Positions 8,821 to 17,799 of a stretch of DNA of 64,000 nt are shown here, piece after piece. The notes under the pieces were generated by a model. That model made no database searches, was not told where the DNA came from, and saw only the letters and a program-made list of their open reading frames with translations. The DNA comes from Sinorhizobium numidicum. GTDB lineage: Bacteria > Pseudomonadota > Alphaproteobacteria > Rhizobiales > Rhizobiaceae. Within the stretch, counting starts at the first letter, position 1, and the number at the start of each line of letters is the position of its first letter. The DNA lies in NCBI RefSeq assembly GCF_029892045.1, contig NZ_CP120367.1, forward strand, positions 2,170,001 through 2,234,000, read 5' to 3'. The translations under genes were made by a program, and so were the position numbers.

Positions 8821-9396
8821 ATGGAAGTAGAGCATCGTTGGCTGAACGAACCGGCAAGCTGGCGGGGCGATCGAAGCGCCTTGTCGCTGAAGACCGATCG
8901 CAATACCGATTTCTGGCGAGAAACCTTCTACGGCTTCGTCCGCGACAGCGGCCACGCCTATCTTCAACCGGTCTCCGGAGATTTCACCGCCTCGGCGACA
9001 GTTACCGGTGCCTATGAAGAGCTCTATGATCAGGCCGGATTGATGCTGCGGCTTGATGAGCGCAACTGGATCAAGTGCGGCATCGAATATACCGACGGGC
9101 TGATGCACTTCAGCGTGGTCGTTACGCGCGGCCTTTCGGATTGGTCGGTCATCCCGCTTCCCGACGCTCGTGCCGCCGATCCCCTTCAGGTGCGTCTGAC
9201 GCGGCATGGCGATGCGGTGCGGGTCCAGTTCCGATTCGGAGAGGGCCGGTGGCAGATGGCGCGTCTCTGCCCGTTTTCCGCAGCCGATGCCGAAGTCGGC
9301 GTCATGGCGTGCTCGCCGGAGCGCGCGGGGTTCGAAGCGAGCTTCCACGATATCACGGTCGGTCCGCCGATTGCCCGTGCGCTGCACGAAGATTGA
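8821..9396 (+). CDS. DUF1349 (concanavalin A-like) protein
   Basis: A 191-residue protein of the DUF1349 family, a lectin/glucanase-like beta sandwich. Recognisable segments are NTDFWRETFYGF, GDFTASATVTGAYEELYDQAG, LDERNWIKCGIEY and GVMACSPERAGFEASF. No signal peptide is visible, so it is probably cytoplasmic. Its substrate is unknown; a sugar-linked ligand would suit the fold. A GGAGG ribosome site precedes the ATG. It follows the DUF930 gene by 45 bp and converges on a LacI regulator. Confidence 0.8.
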   Translation: MEVEHRWLNEPASWRGDRSALSLKTDRNTDFWRETFYGFVRDSGHAYLQPVSGDFTASATVTGAYEELYDQAGLMLRLDERNWIKCGIEYTDGLMHFSVVVTRGLSDWSVIPLPDARAADPLQVRLTRHGDAVRVQFRFGEGRWQMARLCPFSAADAEVGVMACSPERAGFEASFHDITVGPPIARALHED

Positions 9397-9541
9397 GCGC
9401 CACCACGTCCGTCTGGGACAGGGTCATGAACGCACGAACCGCCGGACATGATGCGGCGGTGCAGATGATCGATACGTCCATTGTCAGGGCGCGTCAGCTT
9501 GCATCAATCCGGCTGCGGCTACGCATTAATGAGCCCGCGCC

Positions 9542-10600
9542 CTAGGCGATTGCGCGCGGCGTGAGGCTTATAGGTCGGCAGGACTCCCGGATCATCAGGC
9601 GTCCCTGGAGCACGAGCTTGCGTGGTGCCTCGGAGCTTCTTCCCGAAAGGCGGTCGAGGATGAGTTGCGCTGCCTGCTCACCGATCGCCTGGACCGGCTG
9701 GGCGATCGTCGTCAGGTGCGGCTGAAAGACATCGGCCCAAGGGAAGTCATCGAAGCTCGCGACGGATACGTCGTCGGGGCAGCGCAGGCCGATATCGCGG
9801 ATCGCCTTCATCACGCCGATGACCATCAGATTGTTGGCGGAGAAAATCGCGGTCGGCCGTTTCGCGCTGGTGAGCAGTTGCATCGTCGCCGTGTAGGCGT
9901 CCTTCTCGCGGAAATTGCCGATCCGCACTAGATCTTCCTCGTAAGGCAATCCTGTCGCTTCGAGGGCCGCCCTGTAGCCGGAAAGACGCTCACGTCCGGT
10001 CGAGGTATCGAGCGATCCGGAAATATAGCCGATGCGCCGATGTCCTAGGCCAAGCATATAAACCGTCGCGTCCAAAACGGCGCGGCGGTTGTCGAGCACG
10101 ACCGCATCGGTGTGGATACCGTCACAGAGCCTATCGATCAGCACCGTCGGCAGATTGGCACTGGCAAGTATTCGCTTCAGCGTTTCGTCATCGCCTGCGG
10201 GCGCGACGATCAGCCCGTCCACGCTTCGATCGATCAGAAGCGCGATCTGCTCGTCCTGCATGGCAACGTCTTCGTCATTGCAGCAGAGCATCACCGCGTA
10301 GCCGGCGCGGTGGAGTACGTCCTGAATTACCGCCACAACATCGGTGAAAAAGGGGTTGGTAATGTCGGCGACCATCAGGCCTACCGTGCGCGTGGTGCCG
10401 AGTTTGAGACTGCGGGCGATCGCATTGCGTTTGTAGCCAATCAGTTGGATCGCCTGCTCGATGCGGCCGCGCAGTTCGGGGCTGACGGGCGCCGAGCCAT
10501 TGATCACGGCCGAAACCGTGGCCACCGAAACGCTGGCCGCCTTGGCGACGTCGAGCATCGTCGGTGCACTGGATTTACGTGAGGTTCGACGCTTCTGCAT
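9542..10600 (-). CDS. LacI-family repressor of the adjacent sugar importer
   Basis: The N-terminal LacI helix-turn-helix (MLDVAKAASVSVATVSAVIN) is followed by a periplasmic-binding-protein-like effector domain (VGLMVADITNPFF, GLGHRRIGYISG, FSANNLMVIGVMKAI, ASFDDFPWADVFQP). An upstream ATG at 10636 exists, but the start at 10600 (MQKRRTSRKSS, 352 residues) leaves an AAACGTTT operator core at 10611-10618 outside the coding region. The gene diverges from an RbsA-like ABC operon whose promoter carries the same box, so it probably represses both. Confidence 0.9.
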   Translation of the reverse strand: MQKRRTSRKSSAPTMLDVAKAASVSVATVSAVINGSAPVSPELRGRIEQAIQLIGYKRNAIARSLKLGTTRTVGLMVADITNPFFTDVVAVIQDVLHRAGYAVMLCCNDEDVAMQDEQIALLIDRSVDGLIVAPAGDDETLKRILASANLPTVLIDRLCDGIHTDAVVLDNRRAVLDATVYMLGLGHRRIGYISGSLDTSTGRERLSGYRAALEATGLPYEEDLVRIGNFREKDAYTATMQLLTSAKRPTAIFSANNLMVIGVMKAIRDIGLRCPDDVSVASFDDFPWADVFQPHLTTIAQPVQAIGEQAAQLILDRLSGRSSEAPRKLVLQGRLMIRESCRPISLTPRAIA

Positions 10601-10610
10601 TTCCGTGTCA

Positions 10611-10618
10611 AAACGTTT
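10611..10618. promoter_or_regulatory. LacI-type operator core, proximal to the repressor
   Basis: AAACGTTT within CAAAACGTTTCGATG, a palindrome with the central CpG typical of LacI-family sites. It lies ~10 bp before the proposed ATG at 10600 and matches the box at 10708-10715, which suggests autoregulation. Confidence 0.6.
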
Positions 10619-10695
10619 CGATGAATTCCATGCCAAACTCTATTTGAACGAAAGAGATTAGGCAATAAGGCTGGAAAGGCAGGGCGTTTCACAGC

Positions 10696-10723
10696 TTGAC
10701 ATGCTCTAAACGTTTCGAATAGG
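10696..10723 (+). promoter_or_regulatory. Promoter with embedded LacI-type operator for the ABC operon
   Basis: A consensus -35 TTGACA (10696-10701) is followed 16 bp on by a weak -10 (AATAGG, 10718-10723). The spacer contains TCTAAACGTTTCGAA with the core AAACGTTT at 10708-10715. A repressor bound there would block RNA polymerase. Confidence 0.6.
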
Positions 10724-10779
10724 GTGCCCAAAACAAAGAATTATCGTCAGATGTCGGTGGTAGGGAGGCCGCCAATATC

Positions 10780-12369
10780 ATGCGCGATGATATTCCGACG
10801 TCATCTCATCAAGCCTTTGTTGCGGCCGACGGGCGCGCGATCCTGACGGCCGAAGCGATTTCCAAGTCCTTCGGCGGCATCGCTGCGCTGAAAGAGGTAC
10901 GGTTCGATCTGCGCGCCGGCGAAATCCATGCGCTGATGGGCGAAAACGGTGCCGGCAAGTCAACGCTGATGAAGATTCTCTCGGGCGTCTATACCGACTA
11001 CGACGGGACCGTCCGTGTCGATGGAGGACCGGTCTACTTCTCGAACGTTCGCGACGCCGAGGCGGCCGGGATTGCCATCATTCATCAGGAGCTCAATCTC
11101 GTTCCGGAGCTCAGCATTGCCGATAACATCTTTCTCGGTCGCGAGCGGGTGATCGCCGGGCTTTTCCTGGACCGCAAGGCGAGCCTCCATGCGGCGCGTT
11201 TGCTGCTCAATCGTCTTGGCATTGAACTCGACCCCGAAGCGCGCGTCAGTCAACTGAGAGTGGGCGAGCAGCAGCTCGTCGAGATCGCCAAGGCCCTGTC
11301 GCTTCAGGCCCGCATTCTGATCATGGACGAGCCGACCTCGGCACTTTCGCCCGGCGAATGCCAACGGCTTTTCAAGATCATGCGGCAACTCGCCGGCGAT
11401 GGCGTCGGTATCGTCTACATTTCCCACCGGATCGACGAGGTGATGCATCTCAGTGACCGGATTACGGTCTTTCGCGACGGCAAGCATGTCTGGACCCGCC
11501 CAATTGCCGATCTCGATGAAGACGCCGTTATTGCAGCGATGGTCGGCCGCAACCTCCTCGACGTGGAGCGGCCGGGGCGCTCACCGGGTGGCGAGGCCGT
11601 CCTTTCCGTCAAAGACCTTTCGCTTTCGACGGCTGCGCGGCATGGCTGGCGCGACGTTTTGAAGGGCGTCAGCTTCGACGTTCGTGCAGGGGAAATCCTC
11701 GGCATCGGCGGGTTGCTCGGGGCGGGGCGCACGGAAATCCTGGAGACGATCTTCGGCTCGAGCGAGGGCCGTCGTGGCGGCGAGATACGTCTCAACGGCG
11801 TACCGGTCGACATCCGTTCCCCGCTCGATGCGCGCCGGCTCGGCATTGCGCTGGTGACGGAGGATCGTAAGACGAAGGGTTTGCATCTTCATGATTCGAT
11901 TACGGACAACGTCGCCTTGCCGCTGGTCAACCGGATCGCTCGCTTCGGCTTGCGTTCCTTCGACGCGGAGAGTTCCCTTGCAAGAAAGGCCGTCGAGATG
12001 CTCGGGGTGCGTTGCGGGGGCACCGATCAGCAGACCGGAACGCTCTCGGGTGGCAATCAGCAGAAGGTAGTGATCGGCAAATGGTTGGCCACCGGTCCGC
12101 GCGTCCTCCTTCTCGATGAACCGACACGCGGCATCGATGTCGGCGCGAAGCGCGAGATCTACGATCTTATTTTCAAGCTCGCCGGCGAAGGCTTGGCAAT
12201 CGTCGTGGTGAGTTCCGAATTGCCGGAGCTGTTGCATCTCGCGGATCGTATTCTCGTGATGGCCGAGGGGCGGCAGACCGGACTTATCTCCCGTGAGGAG
12301 GCGAGCGAGGAGCGTATCATGCAACTTGCCGCTCCGCGGGGCAGCGCGCGTGGAAAGGCCGTTGCATGA
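10780..12369 (+). CDS. Sugar ABC transporter ATP-binding protein (RbsA/XylG type)
   Basis: A 529-residue protein with two fused ATPase domains, the hallmark of the CUT2 sugar importers. Domain 1 has Walker A GENGAGKSTLMKI, signature RVGEQQLVEIAKAL and Walker B ILIMDEPTSAL. Domain 2 has the usual degenerate P-loop GGLLGAGRTEI, signature LSGGNQQKVVIGKWLA and Walker B LLLDEPTRGIDVG. It energises the permease and binding protein that follow with ATGA overlaps. The sugar is not determined; the neighbouring tetronate genes make a sugar acid or polyol possible, but this is only context. Confidence 0.95.
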   Translation: MRDDIPTSSHQAFVAADGRAILTAEAISKSFGGIAALKEVRFDLRAGEIHALMGENGAGKSTLMKILSGVYTDYDGTVRVDGGPVYFSNVRDAEAAGIAIIHQELNLVPELSIADNIFLGRERVIAGLFLDRKASLHAARLLLNRLGIELDPEARVSQLRVGEQQLVEIAKALSLQARILIMDEPTSALSPGECQRLFKIMRQLAGDGVGIVYISHRIDEVMHLSDRITVFRDGKHVWTRPIADLDEDAVIAAMVGRNLLDVERPGRSPGGEAVLSVKDLSLSTAARHGWRDVLKGVSFDVRAGEILGIGGLLGAGRTEILETIFGSSEGRRGGEIRLNGVPVDIRSPLDARRLGIALVTEDRKTKGLHLHDSITDNVALPLVNRIARFGLRSFDAESSLARKAVEMLGVRCGGTDQQTGTLSGGNQQKVVIGKWLATGPRVLLLDEPTRGIDVGAKREIYDLIFKLAGEGLAIVVVSSELPELLHLADRILVMAEGRQTGLISREEASEERIMQLAAPRGSARGKAVA

Positions 12370-13688
12370 CATTATTGAAAGCTCTCTCGCGCACCAAACT
12401 CTATTGGGGGCTGATCGCCATCTTTCTGATCGGCGTTCTCTCCTCGCCGATGACGTCGTCGGGCAGGAACATTTTCTTGTCGTCCGGAAACCTGCTCGAC
12501 GTGTTGCGGCAGGTCTCGACCACCGGGTTGGTCGCCACCGGCATGACGGCCGTCATTCTCACCGGCGGCATCGACCTCTCCGTCGGCTCGCTGATGGCAA
12601 TCTGCAGTGTCGTCTGTGCCATGCTGCTGACCGTCCCCGGCGAGACGCCGGCGGTATTCCTCGGCCTTCCCGCCGTCGGGCTCGCGTCGCTTCTCATCGG
12701 TGCGGTTGCCGTGCGCTTCGCCTTTCTCAACATCGAAAAATCGCGGGCGGGCGAAAACAGTATTCGCGACGTGCATCTCGATCGCACACGTGGCACCGTC
12801 TTGCCGGCCCTTGCGGGTGTCGGCCTCTGCGTGCTGGTCTTGAGTTTCCTGCTGCCGCAGGTGCAGACGAAATTCGGCGTTCTCGGCGTGCTGCTCGTGG
12901 CACCTGCAGTGGGCTTGCTCTTCGGAGCAATCAACGGCGCGATCATCGTTGTCGGGAGACTCCAGCCCTTCATCGTCACCCTTGCGATGATGGTAACCGC
13001 GCTCGGGATCGCCCGCCTCACCGCCGGCCAGAACAACGCAGTCCTGCCGGTCTATACCGGCAGCAACGCCACCGCCGATTTCGACATGCTTCGTCAGCTT
13101 GTGTTCGGCATCGTTCCGATGCCGGGCATCTTCTTCATCGCCGCAATCCTTATTTACGGCGCGGTGCTGCGCTTCACGCCCTTCGGCCGCTACGTCTATG
13201 CGATCGGCGGAAATGAGGAGGCCGCGCGGCTCTCCGGCATCAATGCCGGGCGGGTGAAGATCGCCACCTATGCGATCTCGGGCCTGCTCGCTGGCATCGC
13301 CGCGGTGCTCTACGTGGCGCAGTACCGCCAGGGGAAGCCGGACGCGGGCGCGGGGCTGGAACTCGATGCGATCGCCGCCGTGGTGATCGGCGGCACGAGC
13401 CTGATGGGAGGGCGTGGAAGCCTTGCCGGTACGTTTTGCGGCGTCCTGATCTTTGGCCTGCTCTCGAACATCCTGCAGCTTCACAACATCAATTCCAATC
13501 TTCAGCTGGTGCTGAAGGGCGTGATCATCATCGGCACGGTGCTCGTTCAGGAGCGCAACGCCTACGATATCCTCGCCCATTTGCGCCTGCCGCATACAAG
13601 CCGCCGCGCGGCCGAGAGGGAAACGTCCGCCGAGAAGCGGCCGTCAAGAGAGACCTTGTCTCTAACAATGGGAGGAAAAGAAGAATGA
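12366..13688 (+). CDS. Sugar ABC transporter permease (CUT2 family)
   Basis: A 440-residue inner-membrane protein of the RbsC/XylH type. Conserved features are GMTAVILTGGIDLSVGSLMA after the first membrane segments, RLQPFIVTLAMMVTALGIARL, and GRYVYAIGGNEEAARLSGI with AVVIGGTSLMGGRGSLAGT near the end. It is longer than RbsC (~320) because of an extra loop and membrane pair (about residues 118-165, including RAGENSIRDVHLDR), seen in some homologs. The start overlaps the ATPase stop (ATGA) and the stop overlaps the next gene (ATGA). Confidence 0.93.
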   Translation: MTLLKALSRTKLYWGLIAIFLIGVLSSPMTSSGRNIFLSSGNLLDVLRQVSTTGLVATGMTAVILTGGIDLSVGSLMAICSVVCAMLLTVPGETPAVFLGLPAVGLASLLIGAVAVRFAFLNIEKSRAGENSIRDVHLDRTRGTVLPALAGVGLCVLVLSFLLPQVQTKFGVLGVLLVAPAVGLLFGAINGAIIVVGRLQPFIVTLAMMVTALGIARLTAGQNNAVLPVYTGSNATADFDMLRQLVFGIVPMPGIFFIAAILIYGAVLRFTPFGRYVYAIGGNEEAARLSGINAGRVKIATYAISGLLAGIAAVLYVAQYRQGKPDAGAGLELDAIAAVVIGGTSLMGGRGSLAGTFCGVLIFGLLSNILQLHNINSNLQLVLKGVIIIGTVLVQERNAYDILAHLRLPHTSRRAAERETSAEKRPSRETLSLTMGGKEE

Positions 13689-14653
13689 AACGCCGTGACA
13701 TCATGAAACTGACCGCCGTTGCTGCCGTTCTTGCCACAACGACCGCCCTTTTGCCCGCCGGGGAAGTAATGGCCCAGGAGAAGAAATGGCGTATCGGCTT
13801 CAGCCAGGCGACAACGATCGAGCCTTGGCGCGCCCAGTTCAACAAGGACATTATCGCCGAAGCGGCAAAGCATCCGGAAGTCGAGCTCATCATAACGGAC
13901 GGTGAGGACAAGACTGAGAAGCAGGTAGCCGACGTCGAGAACCTCATACGCCAAGAGGTCGATGCATTGCTTGTGTCGCCGAAGGAGTCTGCCGGGCTTA
14001 CCGGCGTCGTCCAGCAGGCGATTGACGCCAAGATCCCGGTTTTCGTCCTCGACCGCAACGTCGACACCGACCAGTACACCCAGTTCGTCGGCGGCGACAA
14101 CAAGCTGATCGGCCGGGCAGCCGGCGAGTATGCTGTGGAGCTTTTGGGCGGCAAGGGCAAGGCTCAGGGCAATATCGTCGAGATATGGGGCGGCATGGGG
14201 ACCCAGCCTGCGCATGACCGTCACGACGGTTTCCACGAATTCACCGACAAGGAGCCAGGCATCAAGCATCTGCTCGATCAGCAGTCCGGTGACTGGAAGC
14301 AGGACCAGGCCTACAACATCATGGCGACCGCCTTGCGCAACAATGAGAAGATCGATCTGGTCTACGGCCACAACGATCCCATGGCCTACGGCGCCTATCT
14401 GGCGGCAAAGGATGCCGGGCGCGAGAAGGAGATGAAGTTCATCGGCATCGACGCGTTGCCGAACGAAGGAGTGACCTGGGTCAACAACGGCGAACTGACC
14501 GCGACCTTCCTCTATGCGACCCCCGGCGCCGAGGGTTTGCGTCAGGCGGTCAAGTTCCTGAATGGGGAAAAAGTCGAGAAGACCGTCACACTCGACACGA
14601 TGAAGGTCACCAAGGAGAACGCCGCTGAGATCCTGAAGGAGAAGGGTCTGTAA
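13685..14653 (+). CDS. Sugar ABC transporter substrate-binding protein
   Basis: A 322-residue periplasmic binding protein of the RbsB family. The signal peptide starts MKRRDIMKLTAVAAVLATT and is probably cleaved after VMA (about residue 30). Family motifs are IGFSQATTIEPWRAQFNKDI, DVENLIRQEVDALLVSPKES, IPVFVLDRNVDTDQYTQFVG and VYGHNDPMAYGAYLAAK. The ATG overlaps the permease stop (ATGA); the frame is also open upstream, but that extension is a shadow inside the permease gene. It completes the ATPase-permease-binding protein importer. Confidence 0.95.
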   Translation: MKRRDIMKLTAVAAVLATTTALLPAGEVMAQEKKWRIGFSQATTIEPWRAQFNKDIIAEAAKHPEVELIITDGEDKTEKQVADVENLIRQEVDALLVSPKESAGLTGVVQQAIDAKIPVFVLDRNVDTDQYTQFVGGDNKLIGRAAGEYAVELLGGKGKAQGNIVEIWGGMGTQPAHDRHDGFHEFTDKEPGIKHLLDQQSGDWKQDQAYNIMATALRNNEKIDLVYGHNDPMAYGAYLAAKDAGREKEMKFIGIDALPNEGVTWVNNGELTATFLYATPGAEGLRQAVKFLNGEKVEKTVTLDTMKVTKENAAEILKEKGL

Positions 14654-14666
14654 TATCAGCCAACCG

Positions 14667-14702
14667 GTGGGTGGCGGATCTGGCGGACCATCCGCCGCCC
14701 AC
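14667..14702. terminator. Hairpin between convergent binding-protein and otnK genes
   Basis: Stem GTGGGTGGCGGAT (14667-14679) with ATCCGCCGCCCAC (14690-14702), one mismatch and a 10-nt loop. It lies 13 bp after one stop codon and 17 bp from the other, fitting a bidirectional terminator, although no T run follows. Confidence 0.6.
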
Positions 14703-14719
14703 TCGGCCGTTGCGACGAG

Positions 14720-16000
14720 TTAGCGCATCATCGCCAATGCTGCGGTGAAGAAATCGTCGCCGCCGAAGTTGCCGGATTTCAGTGCCAGCAGCATGTCTCC
14801 CTGCGGATTGCCGATGGTTCTGAGCACCGGCACGCCGGGCGCGATCTCCGGGCCGATCAGGAAAGCAGGTATGGCAAGCCGGTCGACCGCCGCGCCGGAC
14901 GTCTCGCCGCCTGCGACGACGAGGCGCCTGACGCCTCGCGCCACGAGTTCACTGGCGATGGTCGCAGTCGCGGATTCAATGGCGTGACCGGACGCCTCCC
15001 GCCCATGTCGCGCTTGCAGCCGCGAAACCACCTCGGGTGAGGCGCTTGCGGCCACAACGACCGGGCCGGTGGAAATCCGCTCGCCAGCCCATGAAATCGC
15101 CGCGGCAATCTCGTCAGATCCGGCCAGGAGTTTTTCCGGGTCCAGTCGCAAAACGGGCATAGACTGCTCGGCGATGTCGAGCTGCCTGAGCGTCGCTGCC
15201 GAGCAGCTGCCGGCAACGATCGCAGCGAGGCCTCCGACGGGACGCATGGCATCGGTAGTGCCGGCGCCTGCGGACGACGCGCGGCCTGATCGCGCGAGCG
15301 CGCGTGCAAGACCGAGGCCAAGGCCGGACGCTCCGGTGGATACCGGTGTTTGCAGTGCCACTTCACCCAGCGTTTCGAGATCGCGCTCGAAGATTGCGTC
15401 AGCGATCGCGGCGCTTACGCCGGCGGCGCGTAGCGCATCGAGCCGCGCCTTCACCGCACTCGGTCCTGCCGTCACCGTTGCCAAATCGATAAGCCCGACG
15501 GCACCGCGCGATTGTCGGGCCATGACGCGGACCAGATTGGCATCGTGCATCGGGTTGAGCGGATGGTCTTTCAGTGGGCTTTCGTTGAGCGGCTGACCGG
15601 CGACGAAAAGATGGCCGAGATAGACGGTGCGTCCGGTTTCGGGAAAAGCGGGGGTGACGAGCACGGTGGCGCCGCCTGCAGCCTGGCACAGCGCCTCCGT
15701 TACCGGGCCGATGTTGCCTTGATCGGTGCAATCGAAGGTCGAACAGATCTTGTAGAGCACGTGGCCCGCCCCGCGGCCGCGTAGCCATTCTTCGGCCTTG
15801 GTGGCCGCGTCGACGGCCTCGTCGGCAGCGACCGAACGAATTTTCAAGGAGACGACCACCGCGTCGACATCCGGCAGTGCGAGAGAGGGATCGGGAATGC
15901 CGATCGTCTGTACGGTGGCGAGCCCGTTTTTCGTCAACGTGTTGGCGAGGTCGGAGGCGCCGGTGTAATCGTCGGCGATCGATCCTAGCAAGATGGGCAT
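14720..16000 (-). CDS. otnK: 3-oxo-tetronate kinase (DUF1537 four-carbon acid sugar kinase)
   Basis: A 426-residue DUF1537 kinase that phosphorylates 3-oxo-tetronate to its 4-phosphate. The N-terminal sugar-acid domain starts LGSIADDYTGASDLANTL and includes YKICSTFDCTDQGNIGPVTEAL and VTPAFPETGRTVYLGHLFV. The C-terminal nucleotide-binding domain has VAGSCSAATLRQLD and VVAGGETSGAAVDRL. It is the last gene of the minus-strand operon MFS-ltnD-otnI-otnK, only 3 bp after otnI. Together with otnC it completes the route established for L-threonate and D-erythronate catabolism. Confidence 0.95.
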   Translation of the reverse strand: MPILLGSIADDYTGASDLANTLTKNGLATVQTIGIPDPSLALPDVDAVVVSLKIRSVAADEAVDAATKAEEWLRGRGAGHVLYKICSTFDCTDQGNIGPVTEALCQAAGGATVLVTPAFPETGRTVYLGHLFVAGQPLNESPLKDHPLNPMHDANLVRVMARQSRGAVGLIDLATVTAGPSAVKARLDALRAAGVSAAIADAIFERDLETLGEVALQTPVSTGASGLGLGLARALARSGRASSAGAGTTDAMRPVGGLAAIVAGSCSAATLRQLDIAEQSMPVLRLDPEKLLAGSDEIAAAISWAGERISTGPVVVAASASPEVVSRLQARHGREASGHAIESATATIASELVARGVRRLVVAGGETSGAAVDRLAIPAFLIGPEIAPGVPVLRTIGNPQGDMLLALKSGNFGGDDFFTAALAMMR

Positions 16001-16003
16001 CGG

Positions 16004-16780
16004 CTAACTCCGCGCAAAAGGTTTGAACCAGTTAAGACCGTCGAGCGTGCGCCCCCGCGGCGTGTATTCGCAGCCGACGAAACCGCCGTAACCGAGCCGG
16101 TCGATCTCTGCGAATAGATAGGGATAGTTCAATTCTTCGTCATCCGGCTCATGGCGTGACGGCACGCTGGCGATCTGGATATGGCCGGTTATCGGCAACA
16201 GGCGGCGGAGTGCCATCGCCACGTCGCCATGCATGATCTGACGGTGATAGATATCGAACTGGAGCTTCACGTTTGCCAGGCCGAGTTCTGTGATCAGCCG
16301 CTCGGCGGCGCCGAAATCATTGAGGAAATAGCCTGGCATGTTCCGTGCGTTGATGGGCTCGAGCAAAAGATCGATGCCCTTGTCGGCCAACCGCTCGGCG
16401 GTATAGGCGACAGAGCGGCGATAGCAGGACGCAGCCTCCGGGTCGGAAGGATCGGCAAGGCCAGCCATCAAATGCAGCCGCTTGACGCCCGTCGCTGCGG
16501 CATAATCCAGCGCCTGCTCGACGTCCGCTTTCAACCCATCAAAGCGTCCGGGAAGGGCCGCGATGCCGCGTTCGCCCGCGGCCCATTCGCCTGGCGGCAG
16601 GTTGAACAATGCCTGCTGAAGGTTGTTGCGGGCAAGCCGGTCGGCGATTACCTCTGGTGGCGCTTCATAAGGGAAAAGATATTCGACGGCCGTAAAACCG
16701 GCCTCCGTTGCGGCGTCGAAGCGGTCAAGGAACGACCATTCGTTGAACATCATTGTCAGATTGGCGGCAAAAACGGGCAT
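16004..16780 (-). CDS. otnI: 2-oxo-tetronate isomerase
   Basis: A 258-residue TIM-barrel enzyme of the hydroxypyruvate isomerase family, paralogous to Hyi earlier in this window (FAANLTMMFNEWSFLDRF, FNLPPGEWAAGERGI, LLLEPINARNMPGYFL, LQFDIYHRQ, GCEYTPRG). Its place between ltnD and otnK assigns it to 2-oxo-tetronate to 3-oxo-tetronate isomerisation rather than hydroxypyruvate. An AGAGGA ribosome site is visible on the minus strand. It ends with the normal family terminus, unlike the repeat-extended Hyi. Confidence 0.92.
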   Translation of the reverse strand: MPVFAANLTMMFNEWSFLDRFDAATEAGFTAVEYLFPYEAPPEVIADRLARNNLQQALFNLPPGEWAAGERGIAALPGRFDGLKADVEQALDYAAATGVKRLHLMAGLADPSDPEAASCYRRSVAYTAERLADKGIDLLLEPINARNMPGYFLNDFGAAERLITELGLANVKLQFDIYHRQIMHGDVAMALRRLLPITGHIQIASVPSRHEPDDEELNYPYLFAEIDRLGYGGFVGCEYTPRGRTLDGLNWFKPFARS

Positions 16781-16790
16781 GGGTCGTCCT

Positions 16791-17735
16791 CTACGCCTGC
16801 TGCGGCTCTTTGTTCATCCCGGGCAATTCTACGCCGGAGAGCTGAGCATAGAGGCGCGCGAGGGAAGAATCGTCGTCGCGGCCCATGCCGGCACCGGAAG
16901 CGGCCAGATACATCTGCAAAGCGGCTGCCACGAGCGGCACAGGATAACGCTCCGAACGGGCCATGTCCTGAACGATGCCGAGGTCTTTGACGAAAATCTC
17001 GATGGCGCTGAGCGGCGTATAATCTCCCGCGAGCACATGCGGGATACGATTTTCGAACATCCAGGAATTGCCGGCCGAGGCCGTGATCACCTCATAGACT
17101 TTCTGAAGATCGAGCCCCTGCTTGGCAGCGAAGCTTATGGCCTCGCAGGCAGCAGCGATATGCACGCCGGCGAGAAGCTGATTGATCATCTTGAAGGCCG
17201 CGCCGATGCCTGCGGCGTCGCCGAGTTCGTAGACCTTGGCGGCCATGGCGTCGAGTGCCGGGCGGGCTGCGGCAAAGGCTTGCCTGGAGCCCGAAGCCAT
17301 GATCGTCAGCTCGCCCTTTGCCGCTCTGGCTGTGCCGCCGGAGATCGGCGCGTCGAGGTAGTGGAGGCCGAGCGGTTCCAGCCGCTCAGCCAGGCTGCGC
17401 GCGATCGCCGGGTCCATGGTTGCCGACGACACGAAGACAGCGCCGGGCTTCATCGCCGTCGCGATGCCGTCGGAGCCGAAGAGGACGGCCTCGGTCTGCG
17501 CCCCGGTCACGACGACTGAAACAACGATATCGGCATCCTGCACGGTCTCTTTGAGGGTCGCCGCGCCTCGGCCGCCGTCCGCAACGAAGCGGTCCACGGT
17601 CGCCTTGGTGATGTCGTAGCCGACAACGTCGAGGCCGGCGCGCTTCATCGACTGAGCCATGCCAAACCCCATGGAGCCGAGGCCGATCACGGCCGCCACT
17701 GCCGAAGGCCTCGGATTTTCAACTTGTACCGACAT
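16791..17735 (-). CDS. ltnD: L-threonate dehydrogenase
   Basis: A 314-residue beta-hydroxyacid dehydrogenase. It has the Rossmann motif VIGLGSMGFGMAQSMKRAG, the signature DAPISGGTARAAKGELTI, and the catalytic Lys in GIGAAFKMINQLLAG. Members of this subgroup in otn clusters oxidise L-threonate to 2-oxo-L-threonate with NAD. An upstream ATG at 17885 would add 50 residues of atypical sequence; the start at 17735 (MSVQVENPRPSAVAAV) fits the family. It lies 10 bp upstream of otnI in the same operon. Confidence 0.92.
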   Translation of the reverse strand: MSVQVENPRPSAVAAVIGLGSMGFGMAQSMKRAGLDVVGYDITKATVDRFVADGGRGAATLKETVQDADIVVSVVVTGAQTEAVLFGSDGIATAMKPGAVFVSSATMDPAIARSLAERLEPLGLHYLDAPISGGTARAAKGELTIMASGSRQAFAAARPALDAMAAKVYELGDAAGIGAAFKMINQLLAGVHIAAACEAISFAAKQGLDLQKVYEVITASAGNSWMFENRIPHVLAGDYTPLSAIEIFVKDLGIVQDMARSERYPVPLVAAALQMYLAASGAGMGRDDDSSLARLYAQLSGVELPGMNKEPQQA

Positions 17736-17799
17736 GACGGCAATCTCCAATCTGATGGGACGGGGTTGCCCTCCGGACGTCCGCCGGAGAGGCATAGTT

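Noticed and set aside
12372..13595. 407-residue minus-strand frame opposite the sugar permease
   Set aside because: Extreme His/Asp/Arg composition and complete overlap with a membrane permease; shadow frame.
13436..13684. Long N-terminal extension of the sugar-binding protein frame
   Set aside because: It overlaps the permease in another frame; the signal peptide starts at ATG 13685, which also makes the ATGA overlap.
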